In this document: positions 8,617-18,462 of the stretch, piece by piece | How the letters are laid out: each line of letters starts with the position of its first letter | Position numbering within the stretch: position 1 is the stretch's first letter | Source: Phycisphaerales bacterium | GTDB lineage: Bacteria > Planctomycetota > Phycisphaerae > Phycisphaerales > UBA1924 | Assembly: GCA_029260345.1 (NCBI GenBank) | Contig: JAJDDK010000006.1 | Location: forward strand, 744,001-808,000 | Direction of reading: 5' to 3' | Length of the DNA stretch: 64,000 bases | Program-made: the position numbers and the translations under genes | Notes under the pieces: model-generated | Database searches by the model: none | The model's input: only the letters and a program-made list of their open reading frames with translations | Told to the model about the DNA's origin: nothing

Positions 8617-10455
8617 TCACGACCGGCGTGATTCAAGCAGAATCAACGACAAATCCGAGGGTGTGACGCCCTCGAGACGGCTGGCCTGTCCAAACGTGTG
8701 CGGTTGAAATCGAGTCAGTGCTTCGCGAGCTTCCGTGCGAAGACCAACGACGCGGGAGAAATCCAGTCCGACTGGGATGCGGCGATGCTCCATCTCCGCG
8801 TGGCGGCGCACTTCAGCCCGCTGCCGCACGAGATAGCCTTCGTACTGCCGCTCCGTCAGCGCTGTAAAAAGCGATGCTGCGCGGTATTGCCCACCAATTG
8901 ATTCCACCAGATCTTCCGGTGAGAAACCAGGACGCTTGACGAGCGCCGAGAGACGTTCACCTTCAATCTTGGTCGAATCAATCAGCCCATTGATCTCGTT
9001 CATCTCTTTGTGGCGACGCGTCCAAACATCCCATCGAGCATCATCAATCAGTCCGAGTTCCCGGCCGAGTGGCGTCAATCGATCCGCTGCATTGTCCGCT
9101 CGCAAGGAGAGGCGGTGCTCCGCGCGGCTGGTGAACATGCGATACGGCTCGACCGGCGTCTTCGTCACCAAATCGTCCATCATGACGCCAATGAATGCTT
9201 CATCGCGCCCAAGCAACACAGGCGACTCGCCTCGCGCCAAACGGGATGCATTCAATCCAGCCAGAACGCCCTGGCCGGCGGCTTCTTCATAGCCGCTGGT
9301 GCCGTTGATCTGGCCTGCAAGAAACAGACCTGCGATGCGTTTGGTCATGCACGTCGCATCAATCTGGTGCGGCGGGACCATGTCATATTCAACGGCGTAC
9401 CCGGGGCGGAGAATCTCCGCGCGCTCACACCCGGGCAACCGACGAACGATCTCAGCTTGCACGGCGGCCGGAAGAGACGTCGAAATGCCATTGCAATACA
9501 CCGACTCATCGCGGTGTGACTCGGGCTCAAGGAACACGTGATGACTGTGCCGATCCTCGAATCGAACCACCTTGTCTTCAATTGATGGGCAGTATCGCGG
9601 GCCCGCCGAATCGATCTGGCCGTTGTACATCGGCGCCAGGTGAAGATTGTCACGGATGAGATCATGAATCTCTGCATTCGTCGATGTGATGCGGCACTCA
9701 ACTTGTTCGATCATTGGAAATTGCGTGGCCGCAGAATTCAAGCCTTCCAGAGTCAAATCACTGAATGGCTGTGGCGCCGCATCGCCGAGCTGCTGATCGA
9801 GTGATTCCCAATCAATGGTGCTGCGGCGCAATCGGGGCGGGGTGCCAGTCTTGAGTCGTGACAACACAAATCCAAGATCCCGAAGCGTCTCCGACATGGT
9901 GTTCGAAGCGGCTTCACCATGTCGACCTCCTGCGGTGCGTTCCTCGCCGCAATGCATTAAGCCGCGCATAAAGGTGCCGGTGGTCAGGACCACGGCCGGC
10001 GCTTCAAGTGTGCGCATGTCATCGGACCCATTACTGATACGAACGGTGACGCCTCGCACCCGCGCCTCGGTATGGAGGATGGACTCAACGCTGCCGGCGA
10101 TGACGGTGATTTCATCGCGACGGTAAAGCATGGACTGAATGACTTCGGCATAGGCGTGCTTATCGCACTGGCATCGTGGCCCGCGCACCGCCGGGCCGCG
10201 CGACGTGTTCAACATTTTGAACATGATGCCGGTGGCGTCTGCGGCAAGCCCCATGAGTCCGCCCAGGGCGTCGATCTCTCGAACAATCTGCCCCTTGGCA
10301 AGGCCGCCAATTGATGGATTACACGGCATCGCGCCCATCTTGGACGGGTCAAGCGTGACCAGCGCAACACTGGCGCCGGTATTGGCGGCGGCCCAGGCTG
10401 CTTCGGCGCCTGCATGCCCCCCACCGACCACAATGACATCAAATCGATCGATCAT
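8617..10455 (-). CDS. mnmG: tRNA uridine-5-carboxymethylaminomethyl modification enzyme MnmG (GidA)
   Basis: 612 residues, typical for the family. It acts with MnmE to place the carboxymethylaminomethyl group on U34 of certain tRNAs. The FAD-binding N-terminus VIVVGGGHAGAEAA, the GAMPCNPSIGG signature, the second conserved block around GTSGYEEAAGQG and TSRAEHRL, and the C-terminal helical domain with GLRTEAREAL and QASRLEGVTPSDL are all present. The partner mnmE is not in the window. The gene is divergent from the LuxR-type regulator; the promoter must lie in 10456-10854. Confidence 0.97.
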   Translation of the reverse strand: MIDRFDVIVVGGGHAGAEAAWAAANTGASVALVTLDPSKMGAMPCNPSIGGLAKGQIVREIDALGGLMGLAADATGIMFKMLNTSRGPAVRGPRCQCDKHAYAEVIQSMLYRRDEITVIAGSVESILHTEARVRGVTVRISNGSDDMRTLEAPAVVLTTGTFMRGLMHCGEERTAGGRHGEAASNTMSETLRDLGFVLSRLKTGTPPRLRRSTIDWESLDQQLGDAAPQPFSDLTLEGLNSAATQFPMIEQVECRITSTNAEIHDLIRDNLHLAPMYNGQIDSAGPRYCPSIEDKVVRFEDRHSHHVFLEPESHRDESVYCNGISTSLPAAVQAEIVRRLPGCERAEILRPGYAVEYDMVPPHQIDATCMTKRIAGLFLAGQINGTSGYEEAAGQGVLAGLNASRLARGESPVLLGRDEAFIGVMMDDLVTKTPVEPYRMFTSRAEHRLSLRADNAADRLTPLGRELGLIDDARWDVWTRRHKEMNEINGLIDSTKIEGERLSALVKRPGFSPEDLVESIGGQYRAASLFTALTERQYEGYLVRQRAEVRRHAEMEHRRIPVGLDFSRVVGLRTEAREALTRFQPHTFGQASRLEGVTPSDLSLILLESRRS

Positions 10456-10854
10456 GAACTCGGATCATATGCCCATTTCTCCCGAGATTTCCCATCTCGA
10501 TTCGGGGCTCCTCGCCCTCTTTGAGGGGGGGCATTGAACGAAAAATTTGGAATCGACAAGATCATTGTGAAGGCTGTATGTCGTTGTAAATCCTTGATTT
10601 TCAATAGAATAGGGGCTTGGACGCGAGGTTTTCGGACCTGCACCAGTACATTTGCCTTGTCCGATGCGCAGAAGGCGCCTATTGTCAGCAGAGATACGAC
10701 CGTTGATCGCCCTAAAAAAGGGGCATCAATCGGGAGGACTTCGCCCCACTCTTTGCGTATAGTTCCCGATAGTGAGGGTGTCGAACTGATTGGGTTCATT
10801 TGTTCGCCCCCCGTCACTTGCCTCCCCTTCACACCTTTTGCTTTGGAGAGCCCC
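10456..10854. other. Intergenic region between mnmG and the LuxR-type regulator
   Basis: About 400 bases without a convincing gene. A frame open from 10534 runs into the regulator but reads as non-coding. The stretch 10582-10610 (TTGTAA, then TAGAAT 15 bases later) could be a weak promoter for the plus-strand gene. No terminator or RNA structure that I can defend. Confidence 0.4.
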
Positions 10855-11502
10855 ATGACATTCAGCGGAACCAGCCACTCGATTCTCCCAGACGAAGCAT
10901 GTCGCCTTGCGTGCGATATCGCCGCCGTGAATATGGCGGTCTTTGATCAGTCCAATTCGTTGAAGCAGGCGAATGAACGATGGCTCCGAGATCACAACCT
11001 TGATATGGCTTCTGCCGCAGGCACACCCGCAATGCGCTGCTGGCCGGCCGACGACGCCAACGAGCGCGTCAGCATGATCAATCGTGCTCGCACGACCGGT
11101 GTCGCCATTCTGTTCCATGAGCAACACGACGGACGACGCGTCGAAACCGCCGTTGTGCCACTGGCCAGCGCCGATGTGATGCTGCTTAGCTCTGCCACCG
11201 GTTTTGATCGTTCTTCGTGGCCCACACGTCTGCCGCAGCCTGAACTCGTCGGCGGTGCCGCGGAAGCGTCGAACCGCGTTCAGAGCTTGAGCAAGCGTGA
11301 GCGTGAAGTCTTCGGACTTCTTGCGAGCGGCATGACGATCAAGCAGGTCGCGGAATCACTTGGCCGCAGCGAGAAGACGATTGAAGGCCATCGTGACTCG
11401 ATCTATCGAAAACTCAACGTCAGCAATCGCGCTGAGATCGCCATCCTCGCCATGGAAGCCGGGTTGATGCCGGCGCGTCGTTCCGCCACGATGGGTGGCT
11501 GA
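10855..11502 (+). CDS. LuxR-type HTH transcriptional regulator
   Basis: 215 residues from the ATG at 10855, preceded by GGAG at 10845-10848. The C-terminus (about residues 140-200) is a canonical GerE/Lux[39 protein letters not shown] and [11 protein letters not shown]. The N-terminal ~130 residues look PAS-like ([22 protein letters not shown]) but carry no phospho-acceptor receiver domain, so it is probably not a classical response regulator. Tryptophan 2,3-dioxygenase begins 44 bases after the stop on the same strand, making that gene a candidate target or operon partner. Confidence 0.85.
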   Translation: MTFSGTSHSILPDEACRLACDIAAVNMAVFDQSNSLKQANERWLRDHNLDMASAAGTPAMRCWPADDANERVSMINRARTTGVAILFHEQHDGRRVETAVVPLASADVMLLSSATGFDRSSWPTRLPQPELVGGAAEASNRVQSLSKREREVFGLLASGMTIKQVAESLGRSEKTIEGHRDSIYRKLNVSNRAEIAILAMEAGLMPARRSATMGG

Positions 11503-11546
11503 ACAACGCGACCTGCCCGCGGGGGCGCTACCACGCGGGGACTGGC

Positions 11547-12404
11547 ATGACGCACCACAATCTTGAACCCGGCGTCCACACGGACCTCGCCGGAAAACTC
11601 ACCTATTCGCGTTACCTTGCGCTTGACGAACTGCTGTCGGCGCAACGACCGCTCTCGAATCCGCCGCACCACGACGAACTGTTGTTCATTATTCAACATC
11701 AGACGTCAGAGCTCTGGATGAAACTGATCATCCATGAGCTCAAGGCGGCGATTGCGTTCATCCGCGACGATGAGCTCGAGCCGAGTTTCAAAATCTTGGC
11801 GCGCGTCAAGCACATTCAGTCACAACTCTTCAATCAGTGGTCCGTCCTGGCGACGCTGACTCCGACTGAATACCTCCAGTTCCGTCACGTTCTGGGGCCC
11901 GCGAGCGGTTTTCAATCGGCGCAGTATCGCGCAATTGAATTCCTTCTGGGCAACAAGCAGGAAGCCATGTTGGCCGTTCACCAGCATGACCAAGCGGCGC
12001 TGCAAGAGCTCACTGAATTCCTGCATGCGCCAAGCTTGTATGACGAATTTCTTCGCCATTTGCATCGTCGCGGCCTTCCGATCCCGACTGACGTCGCGGA
12101 TCGAGACTTCTCGGAGATTCGACCGCCCGATGCGCGCGTGGTTGACGTGATCAAGACCATCTATGAGCGTCCGGAGGAATTCTGGGACTCGTATGAGATG
12201 GCGGAAAAGCTCGTTGATATCGAAGAGAGCATGCAGCTTTGGCGCTTCCGCCACATGAAAACGGTCGAGCGCATCATCGGCTTCAAGCGAGGCACAGGCG
12301 GCACCTCCGGCGTGAACTACTTGCGCCACATGGTGGATCATCGGTTCTTCCCGGAGCTGTTCGATGTGCGCACGCTCCTCGGTGAAGCGCCGCCGCAGTC
12401 CTGA
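11547..12404 (+). CDS. kynA: Tryptophan 2,3-dioxygenase
   Basis: Haem enzyme opening the indole ring of L-tryptophan to N-formylkynurenine, first step of the kynurenine pathway. The 285-residue protein shows [13 protein letters not shown], the [20 protein letters not shown] block with haem/substrate-pocket residues, [13 protein letters not shown], and the C-terminal [14 protein letters not shown] loop. Length and order match bacterial TDOs. No kynureninase or formamidase is nearby, so the pathway's later steps must be elsewhere. It follows a LuxR-type regulator and ends base-to-base against the convergent histidine kinase. Confidence 0.95.
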   Translation: MTHHNLEPGVHTDLAGKLTYSRYLALDELLSAQRPLSNPPHHDELLFIIQHQTSELWMKLIIHELKAAIAFIRDDELEPSFKILARVKHIQSQLFNQWSVLATLTPTEYLQFRHVLGPASGFQSAQYRAIEFLLGNKQEAMLAVHQHDQAALQELTEFLHAPSLYDEFLRHLHRRGLPIPTDVADRDFSEIRPPDARVVDVIKTIYERPEEFWDSYEMAEKLVDIEESMQLWRFRHMKTVERIIGFKRGTGGTSGVNYLRHMVDHRFFPELFDVRTLLGEAPPQS

Positions 12405-13250
12405 TCACCGAATGTCGCGTGTGGGAAGAACGATGGCGAAATCGCTCCCTTTTCCAACTTCACTATGCACTTCGATGCGCCCGCCATGCTCGGCTACGAG
12501 CCGGCGCGTGATCGCCAGGCCAAGGCCGGCGCCGCCCGATCGCGTGGAGAAATAAGGACTGAAGATCTGCGCAAGTTTGTCCTTGTCGATGCCCGGCCCG
12601 GTGTCGATCACATGCAGCACCGCAACGGGCTCGCCGCTCTCGATTCGGTTCTCAGTCCGAAGGATGAGTTCGTGCTTCGGCGCATTTGATTCACTGCGCG
12701 CTGCGCCCATCACCTGCACCGCATTCAGCATGAGATTGAGAACTGCCTGCTTCAAATGCTTCGGGTCCGCAAACGCATTGACGGCGCTTCCCTCTAATTC
12801 CAGCCGCAGCCGCACACCTTCGCTGGCGGCCTGCGGCGAATAGAAATCCGCCAATTCCTCGGCGAGCAGATTCAGATCCGTCGAACGCGGCTCTAATTGG
12901 ATCGAACCCGCAAGCCGCAAAAAGTCTTCAAGGATGTCGCGAAGTCGATCCACCTCGCGCCGCAACGCATCAATGCGGCGCGCAAGGCGCGATCGCTCAT
13001 TCGCATCAATGGGAAGCTCATTGATCGATTCGGCGATGAGCTGCGCATTGAGTCCGATCGTCGAGAGAGGATTCTTAATCTCGTGCGCGAGGCCCCCGGT
13101 CATCGAACCAAGCTGTGCGAGGCGTTCCGATTCCTGTTGGCGACGTTCGGCCCGCCGGGCGCGATCGGAGAACCGGCGCATGAGCGCCCACCCGATCGGA
13201 GCGCACAGCACAAGCGTCAGAATGACTCCAAGAAGTATTCCGAGATACAT
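12405..13250 (-). CDS. Membrane-bound sensor histidine kinase
   Basis: 281 residues. One N-terminal transmembrane segment (residues ~3-24) is followed by a basic linker and a HisKA dimerisation domain with the phospho-acceptor motif GGLAHEIKNPLSTI, then a HATPase domain: N-box LNLMLNAVQVM, G1 DTGPGID and G2 GGAGLGLAITRRLVAEHGG. There is almost no periplasmic sensor domain, so the signal is likely membrane- or protein-borne. No response regulator is adjacent, making it an orphan in this window. It lies 47 bases after the cold-shock gene on the same strand. Confidence 0.92.
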   Translation of the reverse strand: MYLGILLGVILTLVLCAPIGWALMRRFSDRARRAERRQQESERLAQLGSMTGGLAHEIKNPLSTIGLNAQLIAESINELPIDANERSRLARRIDALRREVDRLRDILEDFLRLAGSIQLEPRSTDLNLLAEELADFYSPQAASEGVRLRLELEGSAVNAFADPKHLKQAVLNLMLNAVQVMGAARSESNAPKHELILRTENRIESGEPVAVLHVIDTGPGIDKDKLAQIFSPYFSTRSGGAGLGLAITRRLVAEHGGRIEVHSEVGKGSDFAIVLPTRDIR

Positions 13251-13297
13251 CAGGGATGGAGAATACCAGTCCGGCGGCGTTCATCCCGCATCCGTAT

Positions 13298-13588
13298 TCA
13301 GCGGCGCGGGCTTCTGGCGTACCCAGGCTTCGGGCGCACCGTCACTTCGGGCGCATCGTCGCGCCGAATGGCTCTGGTGGCGAGCCAGCCTTTGTCCGTG
13401 AATTCCGCGTCATACTCGACGGTTGAACCGTCTTTCAGCACGCGGTAACCATCACCTTCGATCTTGGTGTAGTGGATAAAAATATCCTGACCATCAGGAC
13501 CGATGATAAATCCAAAGCCTTTTCGCGGATCGAACCACTTGACAACGCCTTCGACGTTTTCGATCCGTTTCTCTGATTCACTTGCCAT
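13298..13588 (-). CDS. Cold-shock domain protein
   Basis: 96 residues. The nucleic-acid-binding CSD occupies residues ~10-75: GVVKWFDPRKGFGFI contains RNP1-like KGFGFI, and DIFIHYTKI supplies RNP2 (DIFIHY). A C-terminal basic tail (RPKPGYARSPRR) extends beyond the standard ~67-residue CspA and may add RNA affinity. Expected role: RNA chaperone or antiterminator. Same strand as pnp and rpsO, but a strong terminator separates it from pnp. Confidence 0.93.
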   Translation of the reverse strand: MASESEKRIENVEGVVKWFDPRKGFGFIIGPDGQDIFIHYTKIEGDGYRVLKDGSTVEYDAEFTDKGWLATRAIRRDDAPEVTVRPKPGYARSPRR

Positions 13589-13780
13589 GGTGCGCCCCGG
13601 TGCGAGTCCCGCCGCCGCCGTCGCGCGCCCGCAACCGACGTGCGTCGATTTGGCGATGCGCGCTCATCCGTGAAGGCGGCGCTGCGAGTCGCCGTTCCAG
13701 TCCAAACCCACGTGCGCCCGCTCCGTTGGCGCAGCGCCGTTAGTCGTCGGTCGTCCGGAAAAATACGGCACTGACGACGA

Positions 13781-13813
13781 AAAAACGGCGATCGGTTCAA
13801 TCCCGATCGCCGT
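13781..13813 (-). terminator. Intrinsic terminator of pnp
   Basis: Perfect 11-bp stem ACGGCGATCGG (13785-13795) with CCGATCGCCGT (13803-13813), loop of 7. On the minus strand it ends in a run of T (complement of 13781-13785 and the A-rich bases before). Confidence 0.9.
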
Positions 13814-13874
13814 CACGTTATCAGTCCTCAGAGAGGGCGTCAACAAATTTCCGCAATCGACGCGACACGTCGAC

Positions 13875-16037
13875 TCAGGCGGAGGTGTCTGCCGTTTGTG
13901 GCTCTGATTCCTTCTTTTCGAGCAACGCCTTGCGGCTCAACTTGATACGACCCTGATCGTCCACATTGATGACCTTGACCGTGACCTCATCGCCCACCTT
14001 GACGACGTCACCGACGTTTTTCACGTACCCATCCGCAAGTTCGGAAATGTGGCACATGCCGTCGGTGCCCGGCGCGATCTCGACGAATGCACCGAAGTCT
14101 TTGACCGACACGACTTTACCGGTGTAAATCGAGCCGACTTTCACTTCAGCGCCCAGCGCTTCGACCTCGGACTTGGCGCCTTCGAGCGACGGGCCGTTCG
14201 CGCCGGCGATGGTGACGGCGCCGTCGTCGTCCACATCGATCGTGACGCCCCAGCGCTCCTGAATCGAGCGGATCGTCTTGCCACCGGGGCCGATGAGCTT
14301 GCCGATCTTCTCCGGGTCAATACGGACGGTCTCAAGGCGCGGCGCCAGCGGGCTGATCTGCTCACGCGGCGACGCAATGACGGCTTCCATCTGATCAATG
14401 ATCTGAATACGCGCCTTCTTGGCTCGTTCGAACGTGTCTCGAATTTCGTCGATCTTCAACCCGCGGGCTTTCAGATCGAGCTGAATGCCGGTGATGCCGT
14501 CGCGCGAACCGGACACCTTGAAGTCCATATCGCCGAAGAAGTCTTCTTCACCAATGATGTCGGTGACGTGAATCACTTTGCCGCTGTCGTCACTGAATCG
14601 ACCGACCGAAATGCCGGCGACGGTCGCACGAATCGGCACACCAGCGTCCATTAGCGCCAGGCAGCCGCCGCAGACCGAAGCCATCGACGACGAACCGTTG
14701 GATTCTGTAATGTCGCTGACTAGTCGAACGGTGTACGGGAAATCCGCCACGTCAGGCAGGATGCCCTGAAGTGAACGTTCTGCGAGCGCGCCGTGACCAA
14801 TCTCGCGACGGCCCGGACCCATGATGCGCCGAGCTTCACCGACGCAGAACGGCGGGAAGTTGTAGTGCAGGAAAAACTTCTTGGCGTATTCCGGCGTCAA
14901 TCCGTCAACGATCTGCTCATCGCGGCCCGTGCCAAGCGTGCACGTGACGATGGACTGCGTCTCGCCGCGCTGGAAGAACGCCGAGCCGTGCGTGCGCTCG
15001 AAGAGATTGACTTCCATTTCAAGCGGGCGGATTTCATCAAACGAACGGCCATCGGCGCGAATGCTCTTCTCAACGAGCAGCTTGCGTGAAGCCTTCTTTT
15101 CGAGCGTGCGGAACGCTTCCTTGGCCATCGCGCGGCGCTTGACGGACGTTCGCCAAATCTCCACACCTTGGTCCATCACTTCGGGGAAGTGGTCGTCAAG
15201 GAATTGTTTGCGGAGTTCCGAGATGCGCGTGCTTCGATCATCCTTGCCGGGGATCTGCCGCGCTTCGAGCATCGCTTTCTCGCACTCCTTGCGAGTCAGT
15301 TCAACAATGTCGTCGTCGGGAAGCAGAAGCGTGCCGGGAACTTTTTCCTGACCGGCCTGCTTCTGCAGTTCGTCAATGAGTTCGAGGATTTCAGCGATGT
15401 GCTTCTGACCAAATTCGATGGCTTCGAGCAGCACATCTTCAGGCACTTCCGCCGCGCCGACTTCGATCATGTTGATCCCGTCCTTGTGGCCGGAAAGCAC
15501 GAGATCAAAATCGGAATAGGCGAGCTGCGACACCGTCGGGTTCAGAACGAACTGCGGGCCGTCGTCCGTGAAGATGCGGCCGACGCGAATCGTTGCAATC
15601 GGCCCGTCAAACGGCGCGTTGGAAAGGGCCAAAGCCGCTGAAGCCGCGGTGCCGGCGAGCACATCAGTGTCGTTCTCGCCGTCGTGGCTCATCACCCAGC
15701 ACTGGATCTGCACTTCATCGACAAATCCGTCGGGAAAGAGCGGCCGGATCGGGCGATCGATCAGACGCATCGTGAGAATTTCCTTCTCATTCGGCGCGCC
15801 TTCTCGCTTGCGGAAACCGCCGGGGAACTTGCCCGCGGCGCTGGTGCGCTCGCGGTAGTCCACCTGCATGGGGAAGAAGTCCAGCCCTTCGCGGGGCTCA
15901 GCACGCACGACAGTCGCCAGAACCGTGCTGCCGCCATAGCTCGCCATCACGGCGCTCGAGGCGAGTCTTGCGATGCGACCGGTTTCAAAACTCAGCGTGC
16001 GTCCGCCGATTTCCTTTTCAACGCGGATCGATTTCAT
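13875..16037 (-). CDS. pnp: Polyribonucleotide nucleotidyltransferase (PNPase)
   Basis: Phosphorolytic 3'-5' exoribonuclease, a trimer and usual degradosome part. The 720-residue protein has two RNase PH domains (first with TVVRAEPREGLDFFPMQVDYRE, second with GTGRDEQIVDGL and PGRREIGHGALAERSL), a KH domain (KIGKLIGPGGKTIRSIQ) and a C-terminal S1 domain (YTGKVVSVKDFGAFVEI). The start at 16037 has GGAG 9-12 bases upstream and is the family start; an earlier in-frame start at 16094 adds unconserved residues. It follows rpsO, the order conserved in many bacteria, though here a terminator lies between them. Confidence 0.97.
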   Translation of the reverse strand: MKSIRVEKEIGGRTLSFETGRIARLASSAVMASYGGSTVLATVVRAEPREGLDFFPMQVDYRERTSAAGKFPGGFRKREGAPNEKEILTMRLIDRPIRPLFPDGFVDEVQIQCWVMSHDGENDTDVLAGTAASAALALSNAPFDGPIATIRVGRIFTDDGPQFVLNPTVSQLAYSDFDLVLSGHKDGINMIEVGAAEVPEDVLLEAIEFGQKHIAEILELIDELQKQAGQEKVPGTLLLPDDDIVELTRKECEKAMLEARQIPGKDDRSTRISELRKQFLDDHFPEVMDQGVEIWRTSVKRRAMAKEAFRTLEKKASRKLLVEKSIRADGRSFDEIRPLEMEVNLFERTHGSAFFQRGETQSIVTCTLGTGRDEQIVDGLTPEYAKKFFLHYNFPPFCVGEARRIMGPGRREIGHGALAERSLQGILPDVADFPYTVRLVSDITESNGSSSMASVCGGCLALMDAGVPIRATVAGISVGRFSDDSGKVIHVTDIIGEEDFFGDMDFKVSGSRDGITGIQLDLKARGLKIDEIRDTFERAKKARIQIIDQMEAVIASPREQISPLAPRLETVRIDPEKIGKLIGPGGKTIRSIQERWGVTIDVDDDGAVTIAGANGPSLEGAKSEVEALGAEVKVGSIYTGKVVSVKDFGAFVEIAPGTDGMCHISELADGYVKNVGDVVKVGDEVTVKVINVDDQGRIKLSRKALLEKKESEPQTADTSA

Positions 16038-16230
16038 ATTGGATTGCTCCTGCAAAATGGGATGCGCCCAACGCATGGCTCGGACGGCACTCAAGCCAAG
16101 GACGCGGAGATGTCATGGATGATGTCGAATCATCGCAAGAGGCAGGAGGCCGAAGGCAAAACAATTGCTGTGCCCTTGGCCTGCTGCCGCCACGGAATTC
16201 GACTCGTCCGGTGACCAGCCGTCAGATACA

Positions 16231-16263
16231 AAAACGAAACGGAGGCGCGCTGACGCCTCCGTT
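16231..16263 (-). terminator. Intrinsic terminator of rpsO
   Basis: 10-bp perfect stem AACGGAGGCG (16238-16247) with CGCCTCCGTT (16254-16263), loop of 6, followed on the minus strand by TTTCGTTTTTG. It separates rpsO from pnp and may allow partial read-through. Confidence 0.85.
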
Positions 16264-16270
16264 CGATGAA

Positions 16271-16540
16271 TTACTTTCGCAGGCCAAGCTGCTTGATCAA
16301 GCCCTGGTAGCGGCTCTGATCATTCTTGGCGAGATAGCGGAGCAGGCGATTGCGCTGTCCGACCATCTTCAGCAAACCGCGGCGGCTGCTGAAGTCGTGC
16401 TTGTGATCTTTCAGGTGACCTGATAGGTGATTGATGCGTTCGGTGAGCAGCGCGATCTGAACTTCGGGGGAACCCGTGTCGGAATCGTGCTTGCGGTGCG
16501 CGGCGATGATTTCGGCGCGCTCTTCAAGAGCCAATGCCAT
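16271..16540 (-). CDS. rpsO: Small ribosomal subunit protein uS15
   Basis: 89 residues, exactly the family length. Hallmarks are [43 protein letters not shown] and LLRYLAKND. It binds the central domain of 16S rRNA. The ATG at 16540 is the conserved start; the upstream extension to 16615 is not conserved. Genetic order rpsO-pnp (minus strand) is a widely conserved pair. Confidence 0.97.
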   Translation of the reverse strand: MALALEERAEIIAAHRKHDSDTGSPEVQIALLTERINHLSGHLKDHKHDFSSRRGLLKMVGQRNRLLRYLAKNDQSRYQGLIKQLGLRK

Positions 16541-16705
16541 GCGTTCTTCTGCCTTCGAGTCCTTGGGTGATTCAATCAGCCGCCGAGGGACCGAACCCAG
16601 CGACCGAATCGGCAAGTCTAAGGCGTCCGATCGGGGACTTCAACTTGGCCATGCCTTAAGACACGATCCTCCAGCCGCGATTCCGGACGGTACTCTCTGG
16701 GCCTC

Positions 16706-17956
16706 ATGGAGCTATCCCGACGCGTTCGATCACTGCCGAGTTCCTCCACCCTCGCCGTCCTCGGGCGGGCCCGCCAGTTGCGGGCAGAGGGCGTGGACGT
16801 ATTGACGTTCGCGGCAGGCGAACCGGATTTTGACACCCCGGCAAGCATCATCAAGGCCGCTGAAGTGGCCATGGAGACGGGCCGCACGCGATATGCCCCT
16901 GTCCCCGGCGACCCGGACGCCCGCAGCGCCATCGCCCACAAGATCACGCGCGAGAACCACATCCCGGATGTCACGAGCGACCATGTCGTCATCTCCACTG
17001 GCGGCAAGCATGCGCTCTATTTGCTTTTTCAGAGCCTTCTGGATCCGCCACTCGCCGGGCAGGAAGCGCCTGATGTGCTGCTCCCGACACCGGCATGGGT
17101 GAGCTACGCCCCGCAAATTCGCCTTGCTGGCGGTCGAGTAGTTGAAATTCCGACCACGCCGGAATCCGGATTCAAGATGACGCCGGCGCAATTGGAAGCT
17201 TCCATAACGCCGAATTCGCGAATCCTTGTATTCAATTCACCGAGCAACCCGTGCGGCGTCACCTACACCCCCGAAGAAGTCGAAGCGCTCGCCGCCGTCG
17301 TCGCGCGAGAGACCGCGCGCACGGCGCCAAATCTTGTTGTGATTACAGATGAGATCTACGAGAAGCTGATTTACGGCGGCATGACGCATCGCTCCTTCGG
17401 CGCCTGCGCCGGTGTGTCCGAGCAAACCATCACCGTGAATGGGCTGTCCAAGGCGTACGCCATGACTGGCTGGCGTGTTGGATACATCGCTGGCTCTGGT
17501 GAGTTTGGCCGCACTGCGGCGTCCGCCGTCGCCAAGATGCAGAGTCAGACGACGACTTGCATTCCTGCGTTTATCTATCCGACAATCCGTGTCGCATTGG
17601 AAGAATGCCATGACGAAGTGGAAACGATGCGGCTTGCGTTTGAACGCCGCGCTGATCTGATCGATGCCCGGATCAAGAACATACCTGGCCTCGTGTGCCC
17701 GAAACCAACCGGCGCGTTTTATGTCTTCCCAGATGTGTCAGCACATTTTGGTCGCTCGAGCGCTGGCGGACGTAGACTTGAATCCGCCCTGGATTTCGCC
17801 GAAGCGCTTCTCTTGGAGCATCACCTCGCAGCCGTTCCGGGTGAGGATTTCCTCGGCTGCGGTCGCCGCTGCGTACGGTTCAGTTTCGCGTGCTCCGAAG
17901 AACAGATTGAAGCGGGCATGGATCGACTCGAAGCGTTTATCGAAGGGCTGCGCTAA
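16706..17956 (+). CDS. Class I/II pyridoxal-phosphate aminotransferase (aspartate aminotransferase type)
   Basis: 416 residues of the fold-type I, AspB-like subgroup. Motifs: TFAAGEPDFDTP near the N-terminus, PLP-contact SNPCGVTY, VITDEIYEKL with the pyridine-N Asp, and the Schiff-base lysine in NGLSKAYAMTGWRVGY; Arg in CVRFSFA is the likely carboxylate binder. Probably aspartate/2-oxoglutarate transamination, but prephenate or other specificities cannot be excluded from sequence. It is divergent from rpsO and its stop overlaps the convergent membrane-protein gene by 4 bases. Confidence 0.92.
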   Translation: MELSRRVRSLPSSSTLAVLGRARQLRAEGVDVLTFAAGEPDFDTPASIIKAAEVAMETGRTRYAPVPGDPDARSAIAHKITRENHIPDVTSDHVVISTGGKHALYLLFQSLLDPPLAGQEAPDVLLPTPAWVSYAPQIRLAGGRVVEIPTTPESGFKMTPAQLEASITPNSRILVFNSPSNPCGVTYTPEEVEALAAVVARETARTAPNLVVITDEIYEKLIYGGMTHRSFGACAGVSEQTITVNGLSKAYAMTGWRVGYIAGSGEFGRTAASAVAKMQSQTTTCIPAFIYPTIRVALEECHDEVETMRLAFERRADLIDARIKNIPGLVCPKPTGAFYVFPDVSAHFGRSSAGGRRLESALDFAEALLLEHHLAAVPGEDFLGCGRRCVRFSFACSEEQIEAGMDRLEAFIEGLR

Positions 17957-18462
17957 CCGGACGTGCTCGGCGCTTGCCGTTCTATTTCTTGAAGTCGAAG
18001 GTCTTCATCGGTGACCGGTGACGTAATAATCGTCCTGTCGCCAATGCTCGCCAGACCCGCCGGGCGCCCAATTTCATCGAGCGCACGCAACAACTCGTCA
18101 TCTGACATTCGAACCTCTGCGGACGCAACGCGAACGGTTTGGATAGACGCCAGCGTCAGCGGCGGATTGCCAGTAAATATCTCAACCTGAACGCGTCGGT
18201 TGATTGCATCATTGGCTTCGACGGTGGACGTCGGACCAGAAGCAATCGAGGTCGGCGCCGGCCGTGGCGCCAACAAACTTTGGCTTCCGACCCAGATTCC
18301 AGCAGCGCCAACCGCAAGAAGGACAGAAGCAACCATTGCACGCCGCTGCACGCGACGACGATGCGCCCGTCGAACTACGACCTGCGCGAGCTGCTGGCGC
18401 ATCGCGTCGCGCCGCGCCTCCCCTTCTGCAGAAAGCCGATCGAGTTCATTCAGGGGCATCAT
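17953..18462 (-). CDS. Single-pass membrane protein, possible anti-sigma factor
   Basis: 169 residues. GAGGAG lies 4 bases before the ATG at 18462, inside the end of the upstream sigma gene (17-base overlap), which indicates translational coupling. The cytoplasmic N-terminus is basic and helical (RRDAMRQQLAQVVVRRAHRRR), then one membrane helix (around residues 43-60) and a ~100-residue extracytoplasmic domain with no recognisable fold. Position directly after an ECF-like sigma factor suggests a regulator of that factor, but no ZAS zinc motif is visible. Confidence 0.65.
   Translation of the reverse strand: MMPLNELDRLSAEGEARRDAMRQQLAQVVVRRAHRRRVQRRAMVASVLLAVGAAGIWVGSQSLLAPRPAPTSIASGPTSTVEANDAINRRVQVEIFTGNPPLTLASIQTVRVASAEVRMSDDELLRALDEIGRPAGLASIGDRTIITSPVTDEDLRLQEIERQAPSTSG

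Noticed and set aside
10534-10854. N-terminal extension of the LuxR-type regulator
   Set aside because: Codon choice and amino-acid composition look random, and a good ribosome site lies just before the ATG at 10855.
14049-14654. Open frame opposite pnp
   Set aside because: No protein signature, inside a confirmed gene.
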